DNA of 64,000 nucleotides from Leuctra nigra (taxonomy: Eukaryota; Arthropoda; Insecta; Plecoptera; Leuctridae), in contig OW203766.1 of assembly GCA_934045905.1 (NCBI GenBank), forward strand, positions 26,654,309 through 26,718,308, in the 5' to 3' direction. The notes under the pieces were generated by a model. It saw nothing but the letters and a program-made list of their open reading frames with translations. It did not search any database and was not told the origin of the DNA. This document shows, in pieces, positions 1 to 13,142 of the stretch (position 1 is the stretch's first letter; each line of letters opens with the position of its first letter). The position numbers and the translations under genes were made by a program.

Positions 1-408
1 CTCACTTCTCACTGCAGACAATTTTTAAAGTCTTTCTCACTCTTCAAATAAATCTAGAATTAACATGGAGAATGTTTATTGTAAATTATGAGAGAAATTA
101 TACATACAGGATGACATAATTCGCTGACATTTCCAAAGAAAATGTAAGCCAAGAACATGACAATATATTCAAATTTGAACCGTGAGCACTTTCCATTTAT
201 CCCTGAATTATCTGGATCAATTATTTGAATCCAGATTCAATATCAAGTCTCGAGTAGTCAAGTAATGAACTAATTACAGATTTAAATCTAAAAAATCGAA
301 AATCATTAAGTATTATGTTGTTTGTTTTTATTTCTTCGATTCCTCGATTTGAACTCGTTTCTCACTCTTCACTCTTGATTCCAAACATTCCATATGTCAA
401 TCAAGGTA

Positions 409-619
409 CACTTGGTCAAATAAAAACAATCGTTGGACAAATTTGAATGACTGCTGGTCATGGTTCCATTACAATCAATGCTTGTTATTATCATTTAAAT
501 GAGAGGTCAACTACTAGAGTAAGACAATTGGAGATCGCTTGGACGACTTCTGATGGTGCGATCTAACATTTTTAGTCAATCAAATTTATTGAGCGATCAT
601 TTTTAATTGTGGCAAGCAG
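409..619. mobile_element. Tc1/mariner-like MITE, copy 1 (decayed right end)
   Basis: Begins after TA at 407-408 with CACTTGGTCAAATAAAAAC and parallels the copy at 63181-63390 for its whole length, sharing GAATGACTGCTGGTCATG, ACTAGAGT, GGAGATCGCTTGGAC and GTCAATCAAATTTA. The right inverted repeat has drifted, so the end is approximate. Confidence 0.75.
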
Positions 620-3600
620 TTAGCAGTCTGCGCTGGCACTTGTAGCTCAGAAGTAAAATAATAGTTACACATAAGATTTTGAAAAACGATTGTACCTACA
701 ACCGCATTCTTTAACATTTCCGACTTTTTTAAAAAACACAATATTCTGGTTGCAACCTGAAGCATAAATAGAACCACACCAAGCTATAAAACCGAAATTA
801 ATTTATTACAAAATTCTACGTTTCACAGTCAGCTCTTTGTACAGCAGATGGAATTAATGCTAGACTGAACACATTTACTTCAAAGCATAATAAAAAAAAC
901 GTAATAATATTTCCTACAATTCTGCACATTTTTCACCTCACATGGTGTGTGGTTTTCGCTCAGACCATTGAGCCCGCTTCTGTTATTTCGATTCGTATCG
1001 GTTGAATTCGACACACTTTTCTCACTTTTCGATTGTCTCTGTTTCCTTCTGTTCTCTTATCGTTAGTGTTCCGGTGGATTGCACAATGACCCACGACTCC
1101 CTGCGTGGGTCTCATCATTGTCCCCTTGCCTTGCGGTGCCATAGCGGCGTTCCGCAGTGCTATTAGATATGGTACATCTTTGTAAAGATGGTTGTAGTTT
1201 TCTTACAATAATGCAGAGGTATATGATGTAATAACTATTCAAAAGAGATATGGAATGGACTTTTATATTGCGGTGTATGAAGCGTCTAGGAAACGTTACG
1301 GTCTGTGGAAATATTGCTGCATTTTGTGTTATTTCTGTTGTTATTGTTACATTTATTGTAGTTTATGTTGTGTTTCACACAATTATTAGCGAAGAGGCAA
1401 GGATTTTACGCGAATTGTTTGCCAACGACCTTTACTTGCAGATTGTGAACTAGAAAATCATTTCAGATTCCTAACGAAACTTGGTTTTATTACATACTAA
1501 TTCATTGGAATCGGAGCAGAAAATGTGTAGAGGTCTGGAATCTCGTTTGCCAGGCTCAGCAGTTTTCCTCAGTCGGGTGCCAAATGTATGGAATGATGAT
1601 GATGATCTTCATTTTCATCTTCCAGTTTCAACAATAATAATATGAATGCTTTGGAGTTTGCGTTTTATAGTATTTTTTAGAGGTAAAGTTTGTTTCTATT
1701 CATTTTATAAACAATTTGACAGACAACCTGTAAAGTAGAAGAACAAAATAAGAAACTTCACATTCAGTTTTCCTGCTACTTGGTTCTGCAGGTCTCGTGC
1801 GAAACGCTGCCAAATTCGCTGCGAAATCTGCGTGACCTTCGTGACCTCTTAGCTAATGTGAAATTGGTGAGGGGCGATCTCCCCCCCCCCCCCCCCCCAC
1901 ACACATACACACGAATCTACTATTTGCCCTCAAATAAACTACCTCGGCTTCCACAAGACACGAGAGAAGGAAAATGTAACACAAAATCGATGCGATGGGC
2001 TTTTTTTAATATCGCCAAGTCGCTCGACTGACTCTGTTACTTTTAATATCTGGTTGTTCGCCGAGGGATGCTCTTTTTGGGGGTGGAAGGTCTCGTATAG
2101 GGTTGAACATCTGCATTTGATAACGGGGTTGGGGGTGGGTGAACCCCCCCCCCCCACTCTCCCCACCCCCAGGGAGCTCAGATAATTTGCCGCGTATCAA
2201 GCCAAGATGAAGGAGAGGGAGTTAAACTCATAGAGTCTTGAGGTTTACTGAAGAAATGTCTGACATTTTGGTATGTAATTGATTGGAAATATAGCTTTCA
2301 AGTATTTTCCATTTCAAAGGTTTTAATATGCTAAGGAACATTCCGTAAGGTTTTTTTCTTTAAGCTTTTGCTTCGGGGATGTATTTTAAGATAGATTTTT
2401 GGTTCACTCTATAAGTTGAGATGTTAGTTAAATTGGAATTTGAAGAAAGGAATTTCTTGGACCAATGGACTTTGGATTATTGATTGGATCAGAAGTTCTT
2501 GCTTGGATTTAATATGTTAGTCGGGATTCGTATAATATATTTCAAAGAGAAAAGATTTCTTTTTGTTTTCCAGCAATGGGTTTTAATTATCTTGACTCTG
2601 GCAGAGAAAACTTTATGAAATATATTGGAAATGTTCCGCTTGAGCTCGGAGTTTCTCGCTGAGAAATTGAACTCTAGAGGGGTAGTTTAACTTTCAATAA
2701 AGACATACTTGAGGCTTTCTTGTAATTGCTTATTTTCTTGTTGGAAAACTGTCCCTCCGGGAATTCTACAAACAAGATTGTTTCCTACTGGTCACTGATG
2801 GACAAACGCGAACCTTTTTTAACTAAAAAGTTTTAAGTGGCAGCTTTATGTGAAAATGTAACGAGATGCTTTCCTTACTTGAAGTTTGTCAATCCCCTTG
2901 TCCCTTACCAGAGATGTTTCAATAATTGTATGTATTTATAACTTTATAAAATAAAAAGTGCATATACTTACTTTTAGAGAAGAAACCATCGATAAAAGTT
3001 GAAACAATTATAGCTTACACAATCAGGATCGTAATCGCGAGGGAAAATATCCAGATCCGTTATCTTGGAAATTAAGAGACTTTTGCAAGAGCTTACTCGA
3101 GCTTACCCTTCGACCTCTTATCAAGGTCATGTAGCTTGAGATGGGTGAATATGAAAATTTTGAAAAAAATAATTTGATCTCAACTAGTATCAATTGTTAC
3201 AACGTAGCAAATTTTGAAAATTATCAAAAATCATGCCGCAACGACCTAAGATCGTTTTTTCGTGGAATGACCCAGATAGTAAACTTGATGTATCCTAAAA
3301 CAATAATGTAATAACATTAATTGAAATACCTACGCAATAAGAGGGATAACAACAATATGTATACTTGTAGAATTTTGGCATTATAGTGATATATGCTTGT
3401 GTCAAAACTTGTTCTTGCAATTCAAGGTTTAACAAGTTGGACATCAAATTGACACAATACACTTTTAAGTACCTGCACATGAAGATGACATCATAATAAA
3501 CTCACTCTTTTCCTGAGCCCCAAGACAAAGTAGAATGTGTAAAACATCCTTCTAAAACTCTTGAAATGTATAATCTCCAAACATTGTCGACAGAAAACTA

Positions 3601-6600
3601 CTTCTCTCATGACCACATAACTTTTTCCTCCTCTCTTTGAATGACCAACAATTCATCTAGCTTCCAACTTCTTTAGAATCGTGTCTGTCTTTGTCGTTTG
3701 AGAATCGCCTTCTTGTGACGTGTGTTTTCTTCCCGGAGTCACCAATCTTCTGTCGGGCGACGCAATCTGTTCTGTCACCCGGATGCTGGAGGCAGAGAGA
3801 CGTCGCCGAGAGCAGACTCAAGTCACATGTCAACGGGACCAAGAAACAGAGGGCAAGTCATCACGATTTGTCTTGAGAAGGGGATGTGGGGGAATGTATA
3901 CCGAGATTGCTGGGATGATAAGTTCTGTTTGACTTTCAAGAGATTTGATTTCGGAGATGGTTTTACTGGATACATTGTCAAAAGCAATTAAAATATTTTA
4001 CTTAGGTATCCTTTATATTTGTAACCTTTGTAACCATTGAGAATAAAGAAATACCTTTTAAATTTATCTAAATTTACTGGTATTATTTTAAATTATTTTA
4101 ATACCCATAAATTTCAGAATAGTTAGCAGTACGGTCACCTTGTTCTGTGGCGCGATGTTTTTTCTATAATAAATGTATTACAAACACATTTGCAGTGCGT
4201 TCAGAATTTTTTCCACAAAGTCCGTTGCATATGAAAATGTATTAATTAAAAAATTAAAAAATTTCGTAGAAAATGTAAAAAATAATCAATTTTCTAAAAT
4301 TTTAAAAATTATTTAAGAAAATTAAGAAAATTACCGTAATTTTATACACACAAATCTCTTTGTCTAAAATGTAATATAAAATATGAAAATATAGAGCATG
4401 AAAGAAGTTATTGAATATCAACATAACAAATGAACCTAAAACGAAATAAAAACAAGACAAACTATGCTCCATTTTTTGCCTCCAAAATTTGAAAACATCG
4501 AACGTCTTGAATGAATATTCGCGGTGTTGTTTCGCTTGAGATTCGGTGTTGGAAGTAATGGTGAGAGAGAGATGAATTGATCGCATAGAATGAGCGAGGA
4601 TGAGACAAATGGTACTGAAATAATGGCATGGATGAACGAGCAAACATCCAGAGGGTAGAGAATGACTGATAGCCAGCCGTGTTGGAGGGGGACTCCATCC
4701 AATATACATGCATTGCCAAAACAATGTTTCCATTCTGCTTCAGAAATCTTAGCAAATATATTTTCCCTCAGATTCGTTTTTTTGTGTTTGGATTCGCGAA
4801 AACGTATTCAGGATATTTGTCTTTTTGGCGCCGTTATATTAAAACAAAGGAACATTAGGTTTTTGATAACTGCATGGGTTTTCATGAATACGTTCCATAA
4901 AGCTGTACTTCACGATTGTGCTGGTGTGATTTATACAACAGCTTTCTTTCTTGCCCCAAGATCCAATCTTCTTCTTTTAAGGGGGCTTTTTGACGTCTTC
5001 TATATTTCATAATAATGTGGATATTTAGAAATGTCATAAATTATTAACGATTAATATGAATAGAAAAGATGGATTCGCAAACTCTTTGCCCGTCTGGAAT
5101 TTTTCTATTTTAAATCATAATCTAGTTTGTGAATGGACGGATGGCAATTTGTTGGACATGGACTCGATATTGCTCCAGGGATCGAAGAGCTTCGAAGAAA
5201 GTTGACTTTTTCTCGACCCAAGTTCAAGCGACCCGATGATCAGCTGGTGGATATTTGTAGAACAAACCAGGAAAGAATCATCGGTCATCACTTCATCTTC
5301 ATCACTAAACATTGACACAAACACATTAATTGCTGAAGTTTAATCATAAAACTAGACTCATAAATAATAAAATGTTAACAAATCGCGTATTTCGTTTTAA
5401 AATTACACATAACATTGCATATAGAGATGAAAACTGGCATACAATCAAAATGTACACACATACATTATGTATGTGCGAAATGTCATATGAAATATATGCA
5501 TATCATGTAAAATGAAATGTCATATGCATTTTATCCTGGCTTAATTGACTAACAAAATTCTAGAAATAATTCCCCAGAATGTATAACGAGAACAAAAGTC
5601 TATTAGTTAAATTTCAAAGTCAATTTACGTCTGTAACACAAAATTAGTAGTAAAATTATTGTTAGCAAAATACATAACTCTAACAATTTGATCTCTATTT
5701 ATTATCAAAATGTTACCAGAGCAGAGAGAATAAGTAAACTACACATTACACACAGGTACAAATAAAGCTTAGAGAGTGGCCGTTAGCTTTTAGTTTTACA
5801 ATGGTATACACAAAATCATTTGGTAAAACAATTCGTGAGAAATGAAAAACGAACATCAACACTTTCATTCCACAACTTCTCAATCTCGTTGCTAAATAGT
5901 TATTTTCACAAATATTACTACGTGTTTCCTGAGAATGAGGTTGAAAAGGTTGAAAAGTTACACTGTGTAACCTTTATAAAGGTTGAATAATGGGTCAAAT
6001 AAGCAAATTTCATTCAAAATAACCTATCTTTGTGAATGCTATATATTTTAAAAATGTAATGAAAGTACAGTTTAGTTCTTCGTTTTTTTATGATGTTCTA
6101 AGATGAAACGACTTTCTTGACCATCTTGACCATCTTGACCCCCTCCCCCCCCATGATTTCTACATAGCTCGTGTTCAAAGGATTTCTGCTAGAAACCACA
6201 AAGGCAGCTTACACAATTGAATAGGATTTCTTACTCGTTCATAATATTTTGACTTCACATCAACAATCTCTATCTCTGGAATACTCAAGAAAATCACATT
6301 ACTTACAACAAAACTCAAAAGTAAAACTCCATATCTGTCCTCAAACAAAATTCAATCTAGTCATGTATAAAACTTTACCGCAAAAGTATAGTTTTATTCT
6401 GTAGTTCGAAACGTTCTGAACATGAATACGAATATCAAAAGAATAAACACTCTTTCGTTTTTTAAAGTAACAAAGCAGTGGGGACACTTTATTTCGTGAC
6501 TGCTTATTTTCAAACATCACACAATCCTCGTATCGTGATTCCAGTTGACATCAACTTACGTATATTGTATATTTATCACTAAGTGAGATTCACATTGTTA

Positions 6601-7069
6601 ATTGCTATTTCAATTTCGTGAGTTCGTTTTCATTTTCTCCGTTCTTGATATAGGTTATGTTCACACCCAGCAGACTGACACTATCATTTTTTTAAACATC
6701 GTTACTGAATAATATATATAGGTTATTTACCATTCCTAAAGTAATTGATAACATTATTCCTGCCTGGCTATCGCCTCCACTTGTTTGATTGTAATGCTAA
6801 ATATTTTTTTTGTATTTATAGAAATACAGAAAAAAATATGTCACAATTTAAAAAAAACTGCAACATATTATTTGATTATAATGATGGACCAGAACAGGTA
6901 AGTATACTAAACATTAGAAAATAAAAAATAAGTGGCATATTATGGAACTAGATAATGTGTGGTTACAGAAGTATGTTTTGGATTTTTGTGTTTGCACTAT
7001 CATTGCAATAATATTGTCGAGTGTAAGAATAAGCTTGTTCAAGTCAAAAATATAATCAAGGAAATAGGA
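620..7069. other. No supported gene
   Basis: AT-rich non-coding DNA with scattered chance open frames under 150 codons, none with a recognisable domain or splice pattern. Holds C18 and C12 runs and a small CpG-rich patch near 3715-3805. Confidence 0.6.
1881..1912. repeat. C18 homopolymer followed by an AC tract
   Basis: Eighteen C in a row at 1881-1898, then ACACACATACACAC. A C12 run is nearby at 2144-2155. Confidence 0.95.
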
Positions 7070-7183
7070 GCCCATGGAAGGAATAGAAATATTTGTTTCA
7101 AGAGGGCTAAGTTTATTAATACAGATGAAGCATGGGAATGTTACAGAAGGAGGAGGAATCTTATAAAACTCGTCTCAAAATTG
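7070..7183 (+). pseudogene. Possible LINE endonuclease-RT linker fragment
   Basis: Inside an open frame from 6959 the translation F-K-R-A-K-F-I-N-T-D-E-A-W-E-C-Y-R-R-R-R-N-L resembles the region between endonuclease and reverse transcriptase in LINEs (kAk...t..dW..Yr..RN). The retrotransposon at 46 kb has D-D-W-E-C-Y-K-L-C-R-N-N at the equivalent place (near 47040-47070). There is no further support and the frame soon enters a G22 run. It is either an old fragment or coincidence. Confidence 0.4.
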
Positions 7184-7223
7184 ATGTCAAAGTGTCCAGG
7201 TGAATGGGCGTCAGTCTGCTCGT

Positions 7224-7245
7224 GGGGGGGGGGGGGGGGGGGGGG
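7224..7245. repeat. G22 homopolymer
   Basis: Twenty-two G in a row, ending the open frame that contains the possible LINE linker fragment. Confidence 0.95.
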
Positions 7246-7530
7246 TTATACCACCTTTCCTACGCGCCTGTTATTTCATAATGTGATTCTACCAAGAGAG
7301 AGTTTATCTACAAATATCTGACTCAATAAGAATACCTTTTCGATAAGCATGTTTGGTTTTCGACTTCGTATTTTTCCTTTAGTTTTCCACAGTCCAAAGG
7401 ACCGCATAATCTATTTATTTATTATTTCCTACATAATCTTATCACCTTTCCCATCGTCCTAATCATGCACATATGTAAAGTTACCTAACAGTCAAGAAAA
7501 TGTTCACAAAAATGCGCTTTCTCAAACTAA

Positions 7531-7900
7531 TTGAGCGAGCGAAGCGAGCGTCTCCTTTTGGCTCTTTTGGCACGGACCTCTGTTTTTTTTTTTTTTTTTT
7601 TTTTGTCTTTTCTGTTACCTGAGGGTATACAGGTCAGAGTTTTTCTTCGATCGAGCTGAAATTTTGCACACATGTGGAGACAACCTTTTCTGTTTGCAGA
7701 CCCTAATTTTTTTGAAATCCATTCATTGGTTAAAATTTAAATAAATATCTCCTGATAGGCTGAAAAATGAAAACGGTCTTCGATAATTCCGATCAAACTC
7801 ATATTTTGCATGATCATTAAGACTAATATTGTCTCTTATTTTACAAAATTTCATCCCAATCAATTAAGAACGTATGAACTTATTGACATTTTTAATATCT
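7531..7900 (+). repeat. GAGCGAGCG-family interspersed repeat, copy A
   Basis: Starts TGAGCGAGCGAAGCGAGCG, then TTTTGGCACGGACCTCTG, a T22 run (7583-7604), and GATCGAGCTGAAATTTTGCA. The same order is seen at 63647-64000. No coding sequence; its class is unknown. Confidence 0.7.
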
Positions 7901-8047
7901 GTCAGTACCAGGTGCTTAGATTCTATTTTAAAGTTTCGATGAAAAGCATGTACTTTTAAGTTGATATCATAATCAATTCAATATGGATGTATATTATGTT
8001 TTCTGTGCGTTGTGTACGCATTTCCGGTTCGAGAATTTGCACGTACC

Positions 8048-8094
8048 CGTGCTCGCTCATCAACGCGTTACACTGAGCGTTTTCCTAGTAAATA
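8048..8094 (-). repeat. AACGCGTTGATGAGCGAGC module, inverted copy
   Basis: The + strand reads TGCTCGCTCATCAACGCG and then TTACACTGAGCGTTTTCCTA, the complement of 58985-59024. It lies about 150 bp after the right end of repeat copy A. Confidence 0.6.
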
Positions 8095-9303
8095 TACCTA
8101 TCTACGATGTGAAAAACAATCTTAGGCTCGAACTCGGCACCTCCAAATGCAGCTTCATTCCATCCCGACACCACTCGAGGTTTTCCATAAAAATTAATGA
8201 ATCGACGAGCTAGTTGTGCGTAATTTCTCGTAAATTATGTACACTATTGGGCCAGGATTAGACCCTTGAGGAACCACCAATAATATATCTCCGGAACAAC
8301 TAAAATCGTGTGATCCCATTTTTTTTCTATACACAGAAATCTCATGATATGCTACTAGTTGGGGTGGCATCTTAATTTGTACAACCTATACTTCTCGCCG
8401 CCATCCATAACAATCCTTTCACCCCAAACCACCGCCCTCTGGGGCAATTCTTCAAGAACTACCACCGCCTCCTCGACTTGGTCTCGGGCAATAAGTTGTT
8501 GCGTGTCAGATGGTGGGTTCACTGCGCCGGATGTCCGGATCGTACATTTCAGAGAGACTTTGAGACGAAGTGGCGCCCTCTAGATGATACCACTTTCATC
8601 CCCTGTCGCTGGATGGGCCTTAATGCTTAAGGGCGCTGGGTACTTAAGACTTTATATTTAAAATGTATGCGCATAAATCGAATTTATACTGTTAAATATA
8701 GAAAAGCTGGAGAGAAAGTAATACTTGGGATGACGTGGGTACGATTTTTAGAGCACTAAACCCCCGATTTCATATTTTTAAAATTCTGTAAAAATGTTCG
8801 AAAACGATAAATACTGATCTCATGTTATAATTTGGATTTTTGAATGCTTTAAGCCCATAGTATTTTTTTTTATTTGACTCTCAATTATTTTATATTTAAC
8901 CAACTCATCATTCAGTCAGAAATCAGCGTTTTGTCAAATTCAGCAAGCAAAATGTGAAGTTGTTGTATCCAAGCCTCTTAAAGAGTTAGAAAGCGCTCGA
9001 GATCTTCGTTTCAGTGAAATTCTGGGAAAAGTACGACTCTGCTTTGATGAATAGTAATGGTGATTTATCGAAAATTGAGCCGAAGTGCCAGAGTGGAGAG
9101 ACGGAGAGCGCTGCATTGCGAAATTGCGTTTGTACTGGAGAGACGCGACGCTCGAGCCGAAAACTCCGCAAGCAGTTTCTCAAACAGCGGGCGATGGAAA
9201 TAAATTCCACGATTACTGCTACACTCAGTCGGGTGCTCAACTTTTAATAATACACATTCTTGCATTCGACTGTTCCGGTGGGAAATATTGCTGAATCATA
9301 TGA

Positions 9304-9603
9304 TGTAAAACAAATCACATCAATACATATCACCACCTTTTCGAATCACATAAAAATCAACCTGAAGAAGTTGATGAAGAAAAACGGAAGTATTATGAAC
9401 CAACTATAGGGGAATACTCAAGAATGTATGGTTTGCTTCATGTCGACATCGTAGGACTAATGGTTGGGTCACGAGGAACAATTCCTGGATTTTTGAAAGC
9501 ATTTGTAGTGAAGCACAAGTTGCATAAGACTTTGTTAAATAGTATAGTTATAGATGTAATTAGGAGATCAGTTATTATTTTGAAAAACCATTTATATCAT
9601 TAA
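9304..9603 (+). pseudogene. LINE C-terminal fragment
   Basis: An open frame of 99 codons with no stop from 9304 to TAA at 9601-9603. The second half reads G-L-M-V-G-S-R-G-T-I-P-G-F-L and, 40 residues later, I-R-R-S-V-I-I-L-K-N-H-L-Y. This combination (GxRGTIP followed by S..I.kNHLY) is a hallmark of the C-terminal end of insect non-LTR retrotransposon polyproteins. The polymerase part is missing, so it is a truncated relic. The first methionine is late (9424), so the piece is easy to miss. Confidence 0.72.
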
Positions 9604-9755
9604 TTTCATAGTTCAAATGTTTATTACCTAATTTTAGTCACTTCTCATGATTTTGTTAATTTAGTTATCTTTTCATTTATGTTGTGTATTATTCTGTGTC
9701 TTTGTTGGCAACCAACAATTGTTGTTGGCAGAGTTTTAAATAAAAAATATATTAT
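9604..9755 (+). mobile_element. Probable 3' UTR of the LINE fragment
   Basis: AT-rich DNA follows the stop, with a small stem around 9706-9732 (TTGGCAACCAAC and GTTGTTGGCAG) and then AAATAAAAAATA near 9736. This looks like a LINE 3' UTR with a polyadenylation-type signal. The right border is a guess. Confidence 0.4.
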
Positions 9756-12359
9756 TGAAAACTGTATAACATCTGCGTTGTTTGAGTTACGAACTTCATA
9801 TTTATATGAACATAAAGAGGATAATATTTTGGAATGGAATTATTATAAAATACAATATAATTTGTTTTCGTTTGTCTGAAAGAAACGAAACTCGGCGTGA
9901 ATAATCACTATGTAGTCATAATAACATCCCTCTTTATCAATTTACCAAAAAAATTAATTATTTTCTTGGTATGAAAATATTCTTTAATTACTGAATGAGA
10001 AAAGTACCCTCGCACCTCTCTGAGTGAAGTGTTTGGCCAAAAGCTTGTTTTATTATTGTCATGTGGTATCGCAATCGCCTTATAATGTATCGCCATTGAC
10101 TGTATCGCCTATGAGTTTCGGAGATAATTAATTTTTATAAATGAAGCTTGAATTTGGCTCGTGCTAGGAGCATGTAGCAACACCTACAATGACGCAGACA
10201 CTAATTCTAAGCAGGACTTTTCCCTGAGTCCAACAAATTCGAGAGGTTTTCGGATAAATGAGCTTTGTTTTATATAATTTTTGCACGATCACACTGATCA
10301 TTGAAAGTAATTTTGACTGGTTCTTTAAAATGTATCCCACTATACAATTCAAAGTAAACCTCATATCTGCAGTTTCCAATCAATGCTCAATTTCTCATGT
10401 AGAGTCTCTTTATCTTTTCTCTGGTAGAAAAAATAATCAAAATCTACAATTCTTGGTTTAGAATCTGTTCTATTTCACAAACAGAAATTGGACAATTTGA
10501 GATGAATCGACACTTGAGCCAATCTTCGAAACAGTAACAGAGTTAATACAACTTCGTATTATTTGATCGCACGCATATCGATCAAATATCATCAGATAAA
10601 TTGAATGCTATAATTACTGTTTAGGACGATGGTTATGAATAAAAACATAAAGCTAACCTAACCTCAAACCTTCAAAGAGCCGCAAAAACAAGATTTGAGT
10701 TAGGTCATTTGAGTTTTGAAGGATTTAGTTGCCCAACATGAATTGTATAGTGTAATACTCACGACATTTTAATTCTATCGTCTTCGTACTCTCAAAGAAA
10801 ACAAGACGATATGAATGTAATTGGCCGCCTCTTCAAGATAATCATAACTTCCACACTCCGCGGATGATTCACTGGGTTTGTCCCGCGCTGAAGTTGACTT
10901 GTGGCGTCGAACTCTCCAGCGCCGCGACGCCGAGCGTCGGAATGAACGACTTGCGGCGTAACGCGTGGCAGACGCCGCGGTGGATGGAGGGTGGAAGAGA
11001 AATTGCCTGGAACGAAAATGCCACATCCCAAGCTTGAGACACCATGTTTTCCTCAGGGCCGGAAAATCCAACAAGAAAAAAATAGATATGTTTCCTCGTT
11101 TGCGTGATTTTTTTGTCTGGGATTTTGTTGAAAGTTCGTTGCGTTTTGAAAATGACAAAAAGTAAATGTGAGTTAAATAACCGTAACCACATTACTTATA
11201 AACTACGTCGAAAGGGGTTAGAAAATGCTGTGATTTATGTATTTTATTAAATTCGTTGGCTACCGTTCTGCCATGACATTTAAATTTATTTTGGATGTCT
11301 TCTTTTTGTAATTCTCCAGGGGGATCAACCCCGAACCCGAAACTAGACAAAAACTGTTTTGGTGATGAACTTGAACCAGAATAAAACCAAATTCTTCATA
11401 TTTTTAGGGACCTATGCTTAAAATCTCTTTTATTGCTTACCTAAATGAATGGAAGATTTTTCCAAACTTCTCAATTCACATATTATTATTTACATATAAA
11501 TTGCATACAATGTGCATAAAAATGCATGTAAGTCATAAAACATGTATTGTTAAACTAAAATGGGGTAGGTATTCAATAAACCGAAGAAATTAAATTAGGT
11601 AATTGCACAATATTTTATTAAAAATATTAACAATATTTTGTCGTAACAATAGAATATAGCTATAGATATTTAGAATAATAAGGCATGCTATTTTATGAAG
11701 AAGGAAACTAATCATTGTCATAAATACAAATGTATTGTCAAGGAAGAAGAATTGAAATTAGATTGATATTCATTATCATCTGGCAAATTCAATATTCACT
11801 TGTTAATAACGTTTTTTTAACAATTCAAATTCAACTCGTTTTGGAAGGTTTGTGAATCAAATTAATTTTCAATAGTGATTTTCTACTTCATAAACAAAAT
11901 GTTCCTTACGAACACAACAAGTGACAATTAGGCAATCGGAATCCATAGAGGGTGTGACACGTGTGTGAAACTCGGAACTTAATCAATTTCGAAGTATAAT
12001 TTGATTGCTTTATTTGACGGGCTTCAATCCAAACATTAACACGAAAGCCATAGCGTGCTTCGCGTCTTTGACTTGTAATTAATTTGGACAAAGCGCCGTG
12101 TTTGGAAGAATATCGTCTGAAAGCGAATCGAGTTTGTTGAAAGAGTTTCATTGTGAATAATCAAAGGAAGGGTAGATCTGAGGAGCACAATGGAATGGTT
12201 ACGTTCATATTACACGGGGAGATTCGTTAACACCTCAGTAAAAGATGACTGAGAGTGAAGAAAAATCCTGCGAAATAAAAACACACACTTTGACTGAAAT
12301 TTGTACCAGATAGTGGTTGTTTATACATCTTATTTCTGTTGTCTAGAAAAAGTGAAAAA
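9756..12359. other. No supported gene
   Basis: AT-rich DNA with the GGCGTC island at 10.9 kb and a weak hairpin around 10658-10710 (CCTAACCTCAAA and TTTGAGTTAGG). I see no coding feature. Confidence 0.6.
10900..10981. other. GGCGTC/GACGCC island
   Basis: Hexamers occur at about 10903, 10927 and 10971 with related CGCGACGC and GCGTCGG steps. CpG-dense DNA in an AT-rich setting. No coding sense or transposon ends found. Confidence 0.6.
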
Positions 12360-12424
12360 GGCAGCTTGTATGAGAATCTTGTATAGCTGGCTGGTAAGTC
12401 GACTGATCTGGGTTCGATTCCTGG
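12360..12424 (+). repeat. tRNA-derived SINE-like head
   Basis: An A-box-like TAGCTGGCTGG at 12384-12394 and a perfect B box GGTTCGATTCC at 12411-12421 are spaced as in a tRNA-type RNA polymerase III promoter. No full cloverleaf can be folded. A MITE interrupts it right after the B box, and the sequence may continue after 12545. Confidence 0.5.
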
Positions 12425-12539
12425 GGCTGGATTCACAAAGAAGTATTATCTCCTAATACGTAACATCTTTTGTATTATCTTTTTAACACGGTGTTTTTTG
12501 GTATTAAATCGAAAGATAATACGTATTAGGAATCCAGCC
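12425..12539. mobile_element. 115-bp MITE inserted just after the tRNA-like B box
   Basis: The ends GGCTGGATTC and GAATCCAGCC are inverted, and direct CCTGG copies flank them (12420-12424 and 12540-12544). A second inverted pair, GTATTATCTTT at 12471-12481 and AAAGATAATAC at 12512-12522, lies inside. The superfamily is unclear. Confidence 0.6.
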
Positions 12540-13091
12540 CCTGGTTGTTTTGCTCGGTTCTATTTCCATAGGTTGTTTCCAAATTTCTTCCGGAAGGAAG
12601 TGAGTTTTCTATCTTAAGTGAATGTACAAATGTGAAATTTACTAATTGATATGCAAGAAACACTGTGTCGCATGTATTTTATTTTGTTAATATTCACACA
12701 CTTTCTTTATAAAGTCTTTATTGAATTGATGTACTTGTCATGTTTTTGTGAAATTTGTAGAGATCTCCGCAAAAAGGAAATTGATAAAACTTTTGATGTA
12801 AATTTTGCTAGTTTAATGCGGCCTTACGAAGAAAGCCAATTTGTTTTCCGCCGGTCAACTCGGCACGTGATTAATAGTAACACATTACAAAACGTCCCAA
12901 CAAATCCCAAACTACAAGTTTTCCGACTCGCAGGAGAAGCTCGAGAAGTCGTTGAATAAGGAAAACGGAATCGCGACAATCGATCTAGCCAGGAATCATT
13001 GCATTTTTTGGTAGTTAGCGGCTTCCAGTTTCCTTCCTGTTTTCTCCTGATGGTTCCAGACTGTCCTGATCGGATAATGCCGACATAAATC

Positions 13092-13142
13092 CAGGCGTCG
13101 CAGGCGTCGCAGGCGTCGATTCCCTCTCCTCCAGACGACGCT
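13092..13142 (+). other. GGCGTC island with a 9-bp tandem repeat
   Basis: CAGGCGTCG is repeated three times without a gap at 13092-13118, followed by CAGACGACGC. Confidence 0.75.

Noticed and set aside
1250..1453. 67-codon frame with a hydrophobic segment
   Set aside because: A single hydrophobic run in AT-rich DNA is common by chance and nothing around it supports a gene.
4302..4733. 143-codon frame on the - strand
   Set aside because: Low-complexity hydrophobic sequence, no motif, and competing frames of similar length in the same place.
10650..10680. Insect telomeric repeat (TTAGG)n
   Set aside because: Only two CCTAA-like units occur, inside a small hairpin; not an array.
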